Shown: positions 1-9,224, counted from the first letter of the stretch. The stretch: 64,000 bases of DNA from Burkholderiales bacterium RIFCSPLOWO2_12_FULL_65_40 (GCA_001770955.1 MESL01000047.1:62001-126000), one strand, 5' to 3'. The notes: generated from the sequence alone by a model not told the origin. Made by a program: numbers and translations.

Positions 1-296
1 AACTGCTCGCCAATGATGAACGCTTGCGCCAGGCCGTCCGGGCTGGGTTGCACGGCGTAATGCAGGTTGATGCCCCACTGGCTGCCGTCGCCCAGCAACT
101 GCTCAAAACGCGGCGTATCTTGGGGCGTGCTGATGACCAGGATGTCTCGGATGCCCGCCAGCATGAGGGTGCTGAGCGGGTAATAGATCATGGGCTTGTC
201 GTACACCGGCAGCAATTGCTTGCTGATGGCCAGCGTGGCCGGGTGCAGACGGGTGCCCGAGCCCCCGGCGAGGATGATGCCTTTGCGTGCAGTCAT
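1..296 (-). CDS. rfbA: Glucose-1-phosphate thymidylyltransferase, 5' part (cut by window edge)
   Basis: Makes dTDP-glucose from dTTP and glucose-1-phosphate, the first step of dTDP-L-rhamnose synthesis. Only the N-terminal 98 codons are present; the gene runs off the left edge. The translation starts [19 protein letters not shown], the nucleotide-binding signature of the RmlA family, followed by the [20 protein letters not shown] stretch that binds sugar phosphate. It starts 10 nt after the rfbD stop codon, so rfbB-rfbD-rfbA form one leftward operon. Family identity is clear; the missing C-terminus cannot be judged. Confidence 0.95.
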   Translation of the reverse strand, partial: MTARKGIILAGGSGTRLHPATLAISKQLLPVYDKPMIYYPLSTLMLAGIRDILVISTPQDTPRFEQLLGDGSQWGINLHYAVQPSPDGLAQAFIIGEQ

Positions 297-306
297 GGTG
301 TGTACT

Positions 307-1197
307 TCAGAGAATTTCGGTGAGCATGCGCGCCACGCCGGCTTGCCAGTGCGGGAGCTGGAGGCCAAAGGTGGATTGCAGCTTGGCCGTGTTCAGGCGC
401 GAGTTGTGTGGGCGCGTGGCGGGCGTGGGAAAGGCGCTGGTGGGCACGGGCGCCACCTCGGTCGCTTTGATTTTGATAGCTGGTTGCGCTTGTACAGCTT
501 GGCTCAGAACGTATTTCGCATACAAATTCCAATTGGTCTCGCCAGCGGCCACGCAGTGGAACAGGCCGCCATCTTCGGGGCGCTGCTGCAGGTGGCGGAC
601 GGCGTGGGCTGTCACGTCGGCCAGCAGATCCGCACCGGTGGGTGCGCCCCACTGGTCATCGATGACGGTAAGCCGATCGCGCTCCTGCGCAAGACGCAGC
701 ATGGTCTTGGCGAAGTTGCCCCCACGCGCCGCATAAACCCAGCTCGTGCGCAAGATCAGGTGCTGGCAGCCCGATTGCTGGATCAGCTGCTCGCCTTCCA
801 GCTTGGTGCGGCCATAGCAGCTCAGCGGCGCGGGGGCATCGGTTTCCACCCAGGGACGGCTGCCGCTGCCATCAAAAACGTAGTCGGTGCTGTAGTGCAC
901 CAGCCAGGCGCCCAGGCGGCCGGCCTCCTCGGCCAGCACGCCAGGTGTGGTGGCGTTGAGCAGGCGCGCAAACTCCGGTTCACTCTCGGCCTTGTCCACG
1001 GCGGTGTGGGCGGCGGCGTTGACGATGACATCAGGGCGGAGTTGGCGCACAGTGTCGCGGACGCCTTCGGGCTGGCTGAAATCGCCGCAGTGCTCCGGGC
1101 TATCGAAGTCCAGCGCCGTTACCTGGCCCAGCACGGCCAGGCTGCGCTGCAGTTCCCAACCGACCTGGCCACCCTTGCCCAGCAGCAGGATGTTCAT
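307..1197 (-). CDS. rfbD: dTDP-4-dehydrorhamnose reductase
   Basis: Last enzyme of dTDP-L-rhamnose synthesis; reduces dTDP-4-keto-L-rhamnose with NAD(P)H in the cytoplasm. 296 aa, the family length. It has an N-terminal Rossmann motif ([13 protein letters not shown]), the catalytic YSTDYVFDG region and the [13 protein letters not shown]-terminal signature. The ATG at 1197 was chosen because it overlaps the rfbB stop by 4 nt and begins directly before the GxxGxxG motif; the frame stays open upstream but inside rfbB. The variable linker before PTPATRP is encoded by a dispersed repeat copy (466-507). Confidence 0.95.
   Translation of the reverse strand: MNILLLGKGGQVGWELQRSLAVLGQVTALDFDSPEHCGDFSQPEGVRDTVRQLRPDVIVNAAAHTAVDKAESEPEFARLLNATTPGVLAEEAGRLGAWLVHYSTDYVFDGSGSRPWVETDAPAPLSCYGRTKLEGEQLIQQSGCQHLILRTSWVYAARGGNFAKTMLRLAQERDRLTVIDDQWGAPTGADLLADVTAHAVRHLQQRPEDGGLFHCVAAGETNWNLYAKYVLSQAVQAQPAIKIKATEVAPVPTSAFPTPATRPHNSRLNTAKLQSTFGLQLPHWQAGVARMLTEIL
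466..507 (+). repeat. Dispersed AATAGCTGC-type repeat, copy inside rfbD
   Basis: Core GATAGCTGGTTGCGCTTGT matches the shared pattern (A)ATAGCTGCT-(N)GCGCTT of the other copies. It lies antisense in rfbD and encodes the linker [13 protein letters not shown], a poorly conserved part of the enzyme. Degenerate copy. Confidence 0.5.
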
Positions 1198-2267
1198 GCG
1201 GCCACCCCGGTGGGGGCGTACTGGGCCTGCACCCAGTCGCGGTAGGCGCCGGTCTGCACGCCCGCCACCCATTCCGGGTTCTGCAGATACCACTGCACGG
1301 TCTTGCGAATGCCGGTGTCGAAGGTTTCTGCGGGCTTCCAGCCCAGTTCGCGCTCGATTTTGCGGGCGTCGATGGCATAGCGCCGGTCGTGGCCGGGGCG
1401 ATCTTTGACGTAGGTGATCTGGCTGCGGTAGCTCTGGCCGTCGGCGCGCGGGAGCAGTTCGTCGAGCAAAGCGCACACCGTATTCACGATATCGATGTTG
1501 GGCTTCTCGTTCCAGCCACCGACGTTGTAGGTCTCGCCCAGGCGGCCCGCTTCGAGCACGCGGCGGATGGCGCTGCAGTGGTCCTTGACGTACAACCAGT
1601 CGCGGATCTGCATACCGTCACCGTACACGGGCAGGCTCTTGCCGGCCAGCGCGTTGACGATCATCAGCGGGATGAGCTTTTCCGGGAAGTGGTAGGGACC
1701 GTAGTTGTTGCTGCAATTGGTGGTGAGCACCGGCAGCCCGTAGGTGTGGTGCCAGGCGCGCACCAGATGGTCGCTGGCGGCCTTGCTGGCACTGTAGGGG
1801 CTGTTGGGCTCGCAGTTGTGCGCTTCGGTAAATGCGGGCGCATCGGGCGCCAGCGTGCCGTACACCTCGTCGGTGCTTACGTGCAGGAACCGGAATGCTT
1901 CCTTTTCAATAGCTGGAAGCGCTTGCCAGTAGTGCCTTGCAGCCTCCAGAAGCCGAAAACTTCCGACCACGTTGGTCTGGATGAAATCCTCCGGCCCGTG
2001 AATGGAGCGGTCCACATGCGATTCGGCCGCAAAATTGACAATGGCGCGCGGCCGGTGTTCAGCCAGGAGGCGCTCCACCAGGGCACTGTCGCCGATGTCG
2101 CCCTGCACGAAAACATGGCGCGCATCGCCCTGCACGCTGGCCAGGTTCTGCAGATTGCCTGCATAGGTCAATTTGTCGAGGTTGACGACGCTCTCCTGGG
2201 AGCAGCCGAGCCAGTCGAGAACGAAATTGGCGCCAATGAAGCCGGCGCCGCCGGTGACGAGGATCAT
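1194..2267 (-). CDS. rfbB: dTDP-glucose 4,6-dehydratase
   Basis: Converts dTDP-glucose to dTDP-4-keto-6-deoxyglucose, the second step of the dTDP-rhamnose pathway. 357 aa, typical length. The translation starts [19 protein letters not shown] (NAD-binding Rossmann), carries HVSTDEVYG with the catalytic Thr-Asp-Glu, and the [15 protein letters not shown] YxxxK motif. First gene of the leftward rfb operon seen here, with a 4-nt overlap into rfbD. Residues around [12 protein letters not shown] are encoded by a dispersed repeat-like sequence without changing the length expected for the family. Confidence 0.96.
   Translation of the reverse strand: MILVTGGAGFIGANFVLDWLGCSQESVVNLDKLTYAGNLQNLASVQGDARHVFVQGDIGDSALVERLLAEHRPRAIVNFAAESHVDRSIHGPEDFIQTNVVGSFRLLEAARHYWQALPAIEKEAFRFLHVSTDEVYGTLAPDAPAFTEAHNCEPNSPYSASKAASDHLVRAWHHTYGLPVLTTNCSNNYGPYHFPEKLIPLMIVNALAGKSLPVYGDGMQIRDWLYVKDHCSAIRRVLEAGRLGETYNVGGWNEKPNIDIVNTVCALLDELLPRADGQSYRSQITYVKDRPGHDRRYAIDARKIERELGWKPAETFDTGIRKTVQWYLQNPEWVAGVQTGAYRDWVQAQYAPTGVAA
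1896..1954 (+). repeat. Dispersed AATAGCTGC-type repeat, copy inside rfbB
   Basis: TTTTCAATAGCTGGAAGCGC followed by TTGCC and, about 25 nt on, AGCCTCCAGAAGCC fits the repeat layout (AATAGCTG, then GCGCTT, then AGGCC-like). It encodes [12 protein letters not shown] of RfbB on the opposite strand, at a position where homologues have the same length. Confidence 0.5.
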
Positions 2268-2347
2268 GGTAAGGACCGTCCGAAGGGCCTATGGGCAAAG
2301 CTTGGAATTATCCCACTGCCCCCCGGACCCGTCCGTAACCATTCGCA

Positions 2348-2364
2348 GGCCTGCCAGGCAGGCC
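2348..2364. other. Perfect 17-bp palindrome after the acyl-CoA reductase gene
   Basis: GGCCTGCCAGGCAGGCC is a perfect inverted repeat (8-bp arms around one base) starting 7 nt past the stop codon of the gene at 2371-4356. No T-run follows on the minus strand, so a canonical intrinsic terminator is not shown; a transcript-end hairpin is possible. The rest of 2268-2370 holds no gene. Confidence 0.4.
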
Positions 2365-2370
2365 AAGCGC

Positions 2371-4356
2371 TCAGAAATGAATGCCCCGCATCATCTGCTG
2401 CAGCGCAATCGCCTCGGCCGACAGCTGCGGCTTGCCGCTCTTGTCGCCCTTGGCCGCCGTCGAGTCCGGGAACATGCGGAAGCTGGTGTTCATGGCGATC
2501 TGTGCCACGCGCGGCACCAGCGCGTGCAACACCTGCCCCACGGTGCCCAGGCGCGTGGCGATGCGCACGGGCTTGAAGATGCAGGCCTGCGCAATCATGT
2601 CGGCGGCCTCTTCGGGGCTGAGCGTGGGCACGTTGTTGTAGATCTGGGTGGGCGCGATCATGGGCGTGCGCACCAGCGGCATGTTGATGGTGGTGAAGGT
2701 GATCCCCTGGTCGGCAAATTCGCTCGATGCGCAGCGCGTCCAGGCATCCAGTGCCGCCTTGCTGGCCACGTAGGCCGAGAAGCGCGGCGCATTGGTCAGC
2801 ACGCCGATAGAACTGATGTTGACCACATGGCCCTTGCGCTTTTCCACCATGCCGGGCAGAAAGCCCATGGTGACCCGCAGACAACCAAAGTAGTTGAGCT
2901 GCATGGTGCGCTCGAAATCGTGGAAACGGTCGTAGCTCGACTCGATGGCACGGCGGATGGAGCGGCCCGCGTTGTTGATGAGGAAGTCCACCCCGCCGTG
3001 GTCGGCGACAAGCTGCTGCACGAAGCGGTCGCAGTCCTGCATGTCGGCAATATCCGTCGCATACGCGATGAATTCGTAGCCTTTGTCCCGGGCCTCCTGG
3101 CAGGCGGCGTCAAGTTTGTCCTGGTCGCGCCCGCAGATGATGGTAGTGGCGCCCGCCTCGGCAAACTTGTGCGCTGCCGCCAGGCCGATGCCCGACGATC
3201 CGCCCGTCACCAGCACCACCTTGCCCGCCACCGTGCCCTTGAGCGTGCGGTCGATGAACAGCTCGGGGTCGAGGTGGCGCTCCCAGTAGTCCCACAGGCG
3301 CCATGCGTAGTCCTTGAGGTTGGGGCACTGCACGCCCGAGCCCTTGAGCGCCGCCAGCGTCTCGCGGCAATCGAAGCGCGTGGGATAGTTCACGAAGGTG
3401 AGCATGTCCTCGGGCAGCCCCAGGTCCTTGAGGACGGCGTTGCGCACGCGGCGCACCGGGGCAATCGCCATCAGGCTCTTCTTCACGCCCTTGGGAATGA
3501 AGCCCAGCAGCGCTGCGTTGACGAACAGGTTCATGCGCGGCGCATGCGCTGCGCGCGAGAAGATGTCGAGCACGTCACCCACGCGGTAACCCACCGGGTC
3601 CACCAGATGGAAGCATTTCTTGCCGATCGACGGCTGGTGGCTGATGACGTTGATGGCATTGACCACGAAATCGACCGGCACGATGTTCACGCGCCCGCCT
3701 TCCAGGCCCACGGCGGGCATCCACGGCGGCAGCAACTGGCGCATGCGCTGGATGAGCTTGAAAAAATAGTACGGGCCGTCGATCTTGTCCATCTCGCCGG
3801 TTTGGCTGTCGCCCACCACCATGGCCGGGCGGTACACCGTCCAGGGCATCTTGCAGTCCTGGCGCACAATCTTCTCGCTCTCGTGCTTGGTGAGAAAGTA
3901 CGGGTGGTCCAGGCCTTCAGCCTCCTCGAACATATCCTCGCGGAAGACCCCTTCGTACAGGCCCGCAGCAGCAATCGACGAGACATGGTGGAAATGGCCG
4001 GCATCGATGGCTTTGGCGAACTCGACCGTGTTGCGCGTGCCCTCGATGTTCACGGCCACCTGGCTCTCCGTGTCGGCCGACAGGTCATACACCGCGGCGA
4101 GATGGTGAAAATGGTCGATCTGGCCCTTGAGCTTTTTCACATCTTCGGTAGCCACCCCGAGCTTGCGGGCGGTCAGGTCACCGAACACCGGCACGGCACG
4201 CGCTGCGCTCACGCCCCAGTAGCTGCGCAGCTCGGCCACCTTGCCGGCACTTTCCTTGCGCAGCAAAAAATACACCACGCTGCCTTTGCGCTCCAGGAGC
4301 TTTTTGACCAGACGCTTGCCAATGAACCCTGTGGCTCCTGTCACGAAATACTGCAT
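2371..4356 (-). CDS. Fatty acyl-CoA reductase-like two-domain SDR protein
   Basis: 661 aa with two Rossmann domains. Residues about 1-370 form an extended-SDR/male-sterility-type reductase (TGATGFIGKRLVKKLL; catalytic YFLTK). Residues about 380-640 form a classical SDR (VTGGSSGIGLAAA; NNAGRSIRR; YVASK). Length, domain order and many stretches, such as HHVSSIAAAGL and DGPYYFFK, match from memory the Marinobacter fatty acyl-CoA reductase (Maqu_2220 type), which reduces acyl-CoA to fatty alcohol in two NADPH steps. The alcohol-forming activity here is inference. It diverges from the phasin gene, a second storage-lipid-related gene. It could also act on other acyl thioesters. Confidence 0.8.
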   Translation of the reverse strand: MQYFVTGATGFIGKRLVKKLLERKGSVVYFLLRKESAGKVAELRSYWGVSAARAVPVFGDLTARKLGVATEDVKKLKGQIDHFHHLAAVYDLSADTESQVAVNIEGTRNTVEFAKAIDAGHFHHVSSIAAAGLYEGVFREDMFEEAEGLDHPYFLTKHESEKIVRQDCKMPWTVYRPAMVVGDSQTGEMDKIDGPYYFFKLIQRMRQLLPPWMPAVGLEGGRVNIVPVDFVVNAINVISHQPSIGKKCFHLVDPVGYRVGDVLDIFSRAAHAPRMNLFVNAALLGFIPKGVKKSLMAIAPVRRVRNAVLKDLGLPEDMLTFVNYPTRFDCRETLAALKGSGVQCPNLKDYAWRLWDYWERHLDPELFIDRTLKGTVAGKVVLVTGGSSGIGLAAAHKFAEAGATTIICGRDQDKLDAACQEARDKGYEFIAYATDIADMQDCDRFVQQLVADHGGVDFLINNAGRSIRRAIESSYDRFHDFERTMQLNYFGCLRVTMGFLPGMVEKRKGHVVNISSIGVLTNAPRFSAYVASKAALDAWTRCASSEFADQGITFTTINMPLVRTPMIAPTQIYNNVPTLSPEEAADMIAQACIFKPVRIATRLGTVGQVLHALVPRVAQIAMNTSFRMFPDSTAAKGDKSGKPQLSAEAIALQQMMRGIHF

Positions 4357-4581
4357 GTTGAAAACTCCTGTTGATGGCTTCGTTCATTCTTGCCCAACCA
4401 CTGCCCCACGGGCTTCAGCAAAAACCCGCGTCGATGCTAACCACACCACGCCGTGCTAGATGGCCTGCTCTACGTTTTTAGGAGCGCGCGCCTACACGGC
4501 GCGGAGCGCAGCGCGTACAGTCCGTCCTATGCCAAAAGCAGATCGCCGCGGCACCGATTTCAACCCTTCATTGGAGGCCAC

Positions 4582-5250
4582 ATGGTCAAGAAACTGCAAA
4601 AACTCAGCAACGACAAGAAGAAGACGGGCGCCCAGTTGTCCAGCACCGTCAAGGATTCGGCCCAGCAAATCTGGCTGGCAGGGCTGGGCGCTTTCTCCAA
4701 GGCCCAGGAAGAAGGCGGCAAGGTGTTTGAAGCCCTGGTGAAGGAAGGCCTGTCCATCCAGCGCAAGACCCAGGCCGTGGCCGAAGAAAAAATCTCCGAA
4801 GCCACCAGCCGCGTGACCAGCATGGCCAGCGACATTGGCTCGCGCGCCGCAGGTCAGTGGGACAAGCTGGAGAACATTTTTGAAGACCGCGTGGCCACAG
4901 CCCTGTCCAAGCTGGGCGTTCCCACGTCCCGCGACCTCGACGTGCTCAATGCCCGCATCGATGCACTGGCCAAGAGCCTGGGCAAGGCACCGCCCGCCGT
5001 CAAGGCCGCGCCGGTGAAGGCCGCTCCCGCAAAGAAGGCCGCCGCCAAGCCCGTGGCCAAGAAGGCTGTTGCCAAGCCCGCTGCCAAGCCCGTGGCCAAG
5101 AAGGCGGCTGCCAAGCCTGCCGTGAAGGCACCGGCTGCCAAACCCGCCGCCAAGAAGCCCGCTGCCAAGGCCCGCGTTCCCTTCCCCAAGGTCGCACCGC
5201 GCAGCACCGAAGCATCGGCTCCGGCCACGGACGGCGCAGCCAACGCCTGA
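4582..5250 (+). CDS. Phasin family / PHA granule-associated protein with Ala-Lys-Pro tail
   Basis: 222 aa. Residues about 1-130 are a helical phasin-type domain (QQIWLAGLGAFSKAQEEGGK, then EKISEATSRVTSMASDI), which coats polyhydroxyalkanoate granules. Residues about 135-215 are a low-complexity, histone-H1-like tail of AAK/PVAK repeats that probably binds DNA, as in PhaF-type phasins. The ATG at 4582 was chosen over longer frames because GGAGG lies 4 nt upstream and the protein then starts MVKKLQKL, as relatives do. A strong hairpin terminator follows at 5291. It diverges from the reductase at 2371-4356. Confidence 0.85.
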   Translation: MVKKLQKLSNDKKKTGAQLSSTVKDSAQQIWLAGLGAFSKAQEEGGKVFEALVKEGLSIQRKTQAVAEEKISEATSRVTSMASDIGSRAAGQWDKLENIFEDRVATALSKLGVPTSRDLDVLNARIDALAKSLGKAPPAVKAAPVKAAPAKKAAAKPVAKKAVAKPAAKPVAKKAAAKPAVKAPAAKPAAKKPAAKARVPFPKVAPRSTEASAPATDGAANA

Positions 5251-5290
5251 CCCTCTAGGCATGCGGCAGGTCCCTCGTGTTCCTGCCCGA

Positions 5291-5323
5291 TGCGGCTGTC
5301 ACACCCCCGGTGTGACAGCCGCA
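5291..5323 (+). terminator. Intrinsic-type terminator hairpin after the phasin gene
   Basis: Perfect 15-bp arms (5291-5305 and 5309-5323, TGCGGCTGTCACACC and its complement) around a CCC loop, 40 nt after the phasin stop. TTGCATTGCG follows rather than a pure T-run, so termination efficiency is uncertain, but the stem is very stable. Confidence 0.75.
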
Positions 5324-5433
5324 TTGCATTGCGCCCCCGAAAAATGCCGCAGCGCAGCATTCGGAGCATCCAATAACGTCGGTTAGAGTAGCCCCAAAGA
5401 ACCATTCCATTCGATGCATGAGGGCCAGTACAC

Positions 5434-6087
5434 ATGGTGAAAAAAGCGCCGCGCCGCACCGCTGAACGCATACTGGAAGTCACGCTTGAACTGTTCAACC
5501 GGTTTGGCGAGCCGAACGTCTCGACCACCCTGATTTCCGCCGAGCTGCGCATCAGCCCCGGCAACCTCTACTACCACTACCCGGCGAAAGACGAGCTCAT
5601 CAACGCGCTGTTCGACCGCTACGAACGCTCGCTGACTGAGCTGCTGGGAGCCAGTGGCAGCGTGCGCAACGTCGAGGATGCATGGTTCTTCATGCACACC
5701 CTGTTCGAACTGATCTGGCAATACCGTTTTCTCTACCGCGACCTCAACGATCTGCTGTCCAAGAACCGCCGGCTGGAAATGCATTTCCAGACCGTGCTGC
5801 AGAACAAGACCCACGCCGTGCGTGCCCTGCTCGACGGCATGCAGCGTGCGGGGGCCCTGCAGATCGACTCGCGCGAAATCGAACCCACCGCCACCAGCAT
5901 GGTGGTGGTGCTGACCTACTGGCTGAGCTTTGAATATGTGCGCGACCCGCGCCGCGCGCTGGAACCCGAAAGCGCGCAGGCAGCGTTGTTGCGCGGAGCG
6001 CACCATGTGCTGAACCTGCTCATGCCCTACCTGGAACCCGGCCAGCGCGCCCACCTGCTGCAACTGGCCAGCGCTTACCTGAAATGA
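5434..6087 (+). CDS. TetR family transcriptional regulator
   Basis: 217 aa. The N-terminal TetR HTH spans about residues 10-56: RILEVTLELFNRFGEPNVST, then ISPGNLYYHYPAKDELI. The remainder is an all-helical ligand domain. The ATG at 5434 gives the usual basic start MVKKAPRRTAER. No target operator was recognised. The genes for the phasin (upstream) and the fatty acyl-CoA reductase-like protein are nearby and could be targets, but nothing in the sequence proves it. A GC-rich dispersed repeat begins 1 nt after its stop codon. Confidence 0.9.
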   Translation: MVKKAPRRTAERILEVTLELFNRFGEPNVSTTLISAELRISPGNLYYHYPAKDELINALFDRYERSLTELLGASGSVRNVEDAWFFMHTLFELIWQYRFLYRDLNDLLSKNRRLEMHFQTVLQNKTHAVRALLDGMQRAGALQIDSREIEPTATSMVVVLTYWLSFEYVRDPRRALEPESAQAALLRGAHHVLNLLMPYLEPGQRAHLLQLASAYLK

Positions 6088-6088
6088 A

Positions 6089-6236
6089 ACACCCCCCTGA
6101 GTCGCTTCGCGCCTTCCCCCCGCTCTCGCATCGCTGCGCGATGCGGGCAGGGGGACGCCCCCAGCGCACGCCAGAGAAACGCCGCCTGCGCGGCATGGCT
6201 GCCCTTGCGCGGGGGCCGCTGGCCTGGGCCACGCCT
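6089..6236 (+). repeat. GC-rich post-stop repeat, copy 1
   Basis: Begins ACACCCCCCTGAGTCGCTTC directly after the TetR stop and runs through the CCTTCCCCC / GGGGGACGCC stem pair, with an inner GCATCG/CGATGC hairpin, to GCCCTTGCGCGG and CTGGCCTGGGCC. The same layout recurs seven more times in this window. The rest of the gap to 6351 holds no gene. Confidence 0.85.
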
Positions 6237-6351
6237 GTTTCCCGCATTGCGGGCAATGCGACGTCCCAGGACGAACTGCAGCAGCGGTTCTCTTTTCCTT
6301 CCGGCCCCGCCCCCGCCGTTTAAAAATACCAACCGATAACGGAGACACACC

Positions 6352-7125
6352 ATGGCGAAATGGACCCCTTTTCCCCACCCAGGCGACTACCAGTTCGACG
6401 CTGCCAGCCTGAAGAAGCAATGGGCCCGCCTGCACGCCGGCGATGCCGAGCCCCTGCCCAAGGATGCTGCCGTGCTGCAGGCCTGGGTGCACTACCACAA
6501 CGGTGAGTTCCAGCAGGCCGCCGAAGCCGGCCTGGAGGCTGGTGGTGCGGGCATCACGGCCGCCAACAAGGCCACGGCCATCTACGCCACCTATCTGGAG
6601 AAGAAAGAAAAGACGCGCCTGGACCTGTTCCTGCAGGTCGCCGAGCAGGCCGAGGCGCAGGCGGCTCAAGACCCCAAGAATGCCAACGCCTGGTACTGGC
6701 ATGCCTACGCGCTGGGCCGCTACAGCCAGGGCATCAGCGTGGCCAAGGCCCTGGCCCAGGGGTTGGGTGGCAAGATCAAGGAATCACTCGAAAAAGCCAT
6801 TGCCCTCGCGCCCAAGCACGCCGACGCGCGCATCGCACTGGGAGCCTTCCACGCCGAGGTGATCGACAAGGTGGGCTCGCTGATCGGCGGCATGACCTAC
6901 GGCGCCAAGAAGGACACCGGACTCAAGCTGTTCCAGGAAGCCCTCAAGCTCAACCCGGGATCGGCCATCGCCATGATCGAGTATGCCAACGCCCTGGTCA
7001 TGCTCGACGGCGACAAGAAGATGAAGGAAGCCACCGCGCTCTACGAGCAGGCCGCCGCCAGCACTCCTCTGGACGCCATGGAGCGCCTGGACGTGGAAAT
7101 GGCACAGGCAGAGCTGGAAGAATAA
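6352..7125 (+). CDS. TPR-repeat protein of unknown function
   Basis: 257 aa, no signal peptide or membrane segment. Tetratricopeptide-like helices span roughly residues 40-250 (AWYWHAYALGRYSQGISVAK; LEKAIALAPKHADARIALGA; FQEALKLNPGSAIAMIEYAN). TPRs usually mediate protein-protein contacts; no enzymatic motif is visible and no partner is suggested by the neighbours. ACGGAGACACACC before the ATG is a good ribosome binding site. Monocistronic between two GC-rich repeat copies. Confidence 0.8.
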   Translation: MAKWTPFPHPGDYQFDAASLKKQWARLHAGDAEPLPKDAAVLQAWVHYHNGEFQQAAEAGLEAGGAGITAANKATAIYATYLEKKEKTRLDLFLQVAEQAEAQAAQDPKNANAWYWHAYALGRYSQGISVAKALAQGLGGKIKESLEKAIALAPKHADARIALGAFHAEVIDKVGSLIGGMTYGAKKDTGLKLFQEALKLNPGSAIAMIEYANALVMLDGDKKMKEATALYEQAAASTPLDAMERLDVEMAQAELEE

Positions 7126-7145
7126 CGCCCGTCGCAGGGTGCTAT

Positions 7146-7250
7146 GGCGCCCGCCAGTGCCACCGTGGAACTGGCTTTGCCAGGCCACCGGTGGCGTCCC
7201 CCCCTCCCGCAGGAGAGGGGGGGAGGCGCGAAGCGACTCAGGGGGGTGTC
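7146..7250 (-). repeat. GC-rich post-stop repeat, copy 2 (supplies the coaX stop codon)
   Basis: Read on the minus strand it begins ACACCCCCCTGAGTCGCTTC and continues with the CTCCCCCCCTCTCC / GGGAGGGGGGG stem and GACGCCACCGG. The first TGA in the repeat is the coaX stop codon, so the last coaX codons (Gly-Thr-Pro-Pro) come from the repeat itself. Confidence 0.8.
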
Positions 7251-8011
7251 CCAAATCTGCGGGCGGCGATTTCCAGCAGGCCGTCGAAGATCAGGTTGTC
7301 CACCAGTTCGAACGGCCGCGTCATGCTCGGCGCCATCTTCCAGCCCGCGCCACCCGTCATCATGCAGGCGGGCTCCTGGCCACAGTGCTGCAGCAGGTGC
7401 TGGTAGACGCGCTCGACCGCACCGGCAATAGCGTAGGTGCCTCCGCTGGTGAGGGCGTCACTCGTGTTGGTGGGAAACAGGCGAACATCGCCGGTGGGCA
7501 CATGCAGCCCGGCGGTGCCCGATTCCAGCGCGCGCAGCATGATGCCGTGCCCGGGCAGAATCAACCCGCCCAGAAAGCGCCCCTCGGCATCAATGGCCTC
7601 CACGGTCACGGCCGTGCCCACCATCACCACCACCAGGGGCCGCGCTGCGCCCTGCGCCAGGATGCGCTGGCGCGCACCGATCATGGCGACCCAGCGGTCG
7701 CAGCCCAGCCGCGTCGGATGGTCATAGCCGTTGGTCAGGCCCGCCTCCTGGGCGGACGGCACCACCCATTGCGCGGCCACGTCCCACAGCTCCATTTGTT
7801 CCTCTACCCGGCGCTTGACGGCGTCGCCCGCCACCACGCAACCCAGCATGCGCGTGGGTGCGGGCAGATGGGCCCATGCTGTCTCCGACAAGCGGTCGAT
7901 ATGGTCGAGAAATTCGGCGCCTTGCGCCAAGAGGGCAGCCCCGGGGTGGGGTGCTTCGTACAAGGCCCACTTGAGGCGGGTATTGCCAACATCAATGGCC
8001 AGAAAAGTCAT
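7238..8011 (-). CDS. coaX: Type III pantothenate kinase
   Basis: Phosphorylates pantothenate, the first step of coenzyme A synthesis. 257 aa from the ATG at 8011, starting [18 protein letters not shown] with the ASKHA phosphate-1 DxGNT motif. Further family motifs are [22 protein letters not shown] and GGLILPG. An in-frame start 15 nt upstream (MIIRRMTF) is possible but puts extra residues before the conserved beta strand. The gene ends in a GC-rich repeat that provides its stop codon. BirA, a frequent partner, is not adjacent. Confidence 0.93.
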   Translation of the reverse strand: MTFLAIDVGNTRLKWALYEAPHPGAALLAQGAEFLDHIDRLSETAWAHLPAPTRMLGCVVAGDAVKRRVEEQMELWDVAAQWVVPSAQEAGLTNGYDHPTRLGCDRWVAMIGARQRILAQGAARPLVVVMVGTAVTVEAIDAEGRFLGGLILPGHGIMLRALESGTAGLHVPTGDVRLFPTNTSDALTSGGTYAIAGAVERVYQHLLQHCGQEPACMMTGGAGWKMAPSMTRPFELVDNLIFDGLLEIAARRFGTPP

Positions 8012-8111
8012 GCGGCGGATTATCACGGGTTTTCAGAAACCGCCGTTCGCTGCCGGGACAGCGGCCGGCCCGGGTGGCTGCACGCAGGCGCAGGGGGTTT
8101 GCCGTCCCGCC

Positions 8112-9224
8112 TCAGCCCTGGCGCCAGGGCAGGCCGTGAAAGCGCCACCCCCCTCGCAGGCCACGCCGGGCCTGCTGGTCGGGGTCGCCCTCAAAGCCTT
8201 CCAGCACATTCCAGGCGTCCAGGCCCAGCTCCGTGGCTCGCTGCGCAGCCGCGACCGAGCGCACCCCGCTGCGGCACAGCAGCAGGGCTTTGCGACCCTG
8301 CGGCACCGCCGCCCGGATCTGTGCGTCGAAGTCCGGGTTCATCACCATGCCGGGCCACTGCTTCCAGGGCACGGCCACCGCGCCGGGCACCTCGCCCACC
8401 CAGGCGCGTTCGGCGTCGCTGCGCACATCGACCAGCACCGCCTCTCCCGCCTGCACCCATTGCCATGCCAGCACCGGCGGCACATCACCCGCATAGCCCT
8501 GGGCCGCGCGCGGCACGGGCCGGCCCGAGGCGCCGGCATCGTGGCGCAGGCCGGATGTCTGGTTGGCGGGCACGGCCTCGCCCATGCGTTCGGGCGGCGG
8601 CATATGCAGCCCTTCCATCAGCGCGACGAACTCGTCCTCGCTGCGCCCGGCCACCCGGGCATTGCCGGCCTTTTCGGCGCCGATGGTCGAATGGCCGCGC
8701 CCGTGGTAATCGTGCCCGGGCCACACGGTGGTCTCGGGCGGCAGGGCAAACAGCACCCCGGTAATGCTGTGGTAGAGCTGCCGGGCGCTGCCCGACTGGA
8801 AATCGGTGCGGCCGCAGCCGTTGATGAGCAGGGCATCGCCCGTGAACACATGGCCCCGCCACAGGTACGACATGCTGCCCGCCGTGTGGCCGGGCGTGGC
8901 CAGGGCGCTGAGGCGCTCGCCGCCGAACGCCAGCGTATCGCCCGGCGCCAGCTGCATGCTGGCGGTGCCGATGCCGCAGCCCGCCGGGGCCGCCGTGCGG
9001 GCGCCCGTGTGTTCGGCGAGCAGGCCCGCGCTGGTGATGTGGTCGGCATGGTTGTGCGTCTCCACGGCCCAGCGCAGGGTGAGGCCATGGGCCTGCAACA
9101 CGGCCAGGTCGCGCTCGATCTGCGCATCCACCGGGTCGATGATGAGCGCATCGCGCGTGGCTCGGTCGTGCAGGATGTAGGTGTAGCTGCTGGAAGCCGG
9201 GTCGAAGAGTTGCAGGGGGATCAT
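8112..9224 (-). CDS. Persulfide dioxygenase-rhodanese fusion protein
   Basis: 370 aa. Residues about 1-235 are an ETHE1-like metallo-beta-lactamase domain with the iron-binding THNHADH motif, LATPGHTAGS, FTGDALLINGCGR and VWPGHDYHG. Residues about 255-360 are a rhodanese domain with the active-site loop LLCRSGVRS (Cys nucleophile). By family knowledge it oxidises glutathione persulfide to sulfite, while the rhodanese moves sulfane sulfur to or from thiosulfate. All catalytic residues I can check are present. Single gene; no sulfide:quinone reductase is nearby. Confidence 0.9.
   Translation of the reverse strand: MIPLQLFDPASSSYTYILHDRATRDALIIDPVDAQIERDLAVLQAHGLTLRWAVETHNHADHITSAGLLAEHTGARTAAPAGCGIGTASMQLAPGDTLAFGGERLSALATPGHTAGSMSYLWRGHVFTGDALLINGCGRTDFQSGSARQLYHSITGVLFALPPETTVWPGHDYHGRGHSTIGAEKAGNARVAGRSEDEFVALMEGLHMPPPERMGEAVPANQTSGLRHDAGASGRPVPRAAQGYAGDVPPVLAWQWVQAGEAVLVDVRSDAERAWVGEVPGAVAVPWKQWPGMVMNPDFDAQIRAAVPQGRKALLLCRSGVRSVAAAQRATELGLDAWNVLEGFEGDPDQQARRGLRGGWRFHGLPWRQG

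Noticed and set aside
2173-4374. Long plus-strand open frame opposite the acyl-CoA reductase gene
   Set aside because: High-GC antisense shadow: His/Arg/Ala-rich translation without domains, fully antisense to a gene with two intact Rossmann domains.
6084-6323. Small open frames within the GC-rich repeat copies
   Set aside because: The same peptide fragments (for example PPESLRAFPPLS) recur wherever the repeat occurs, so they reflect the repeat and not genes.
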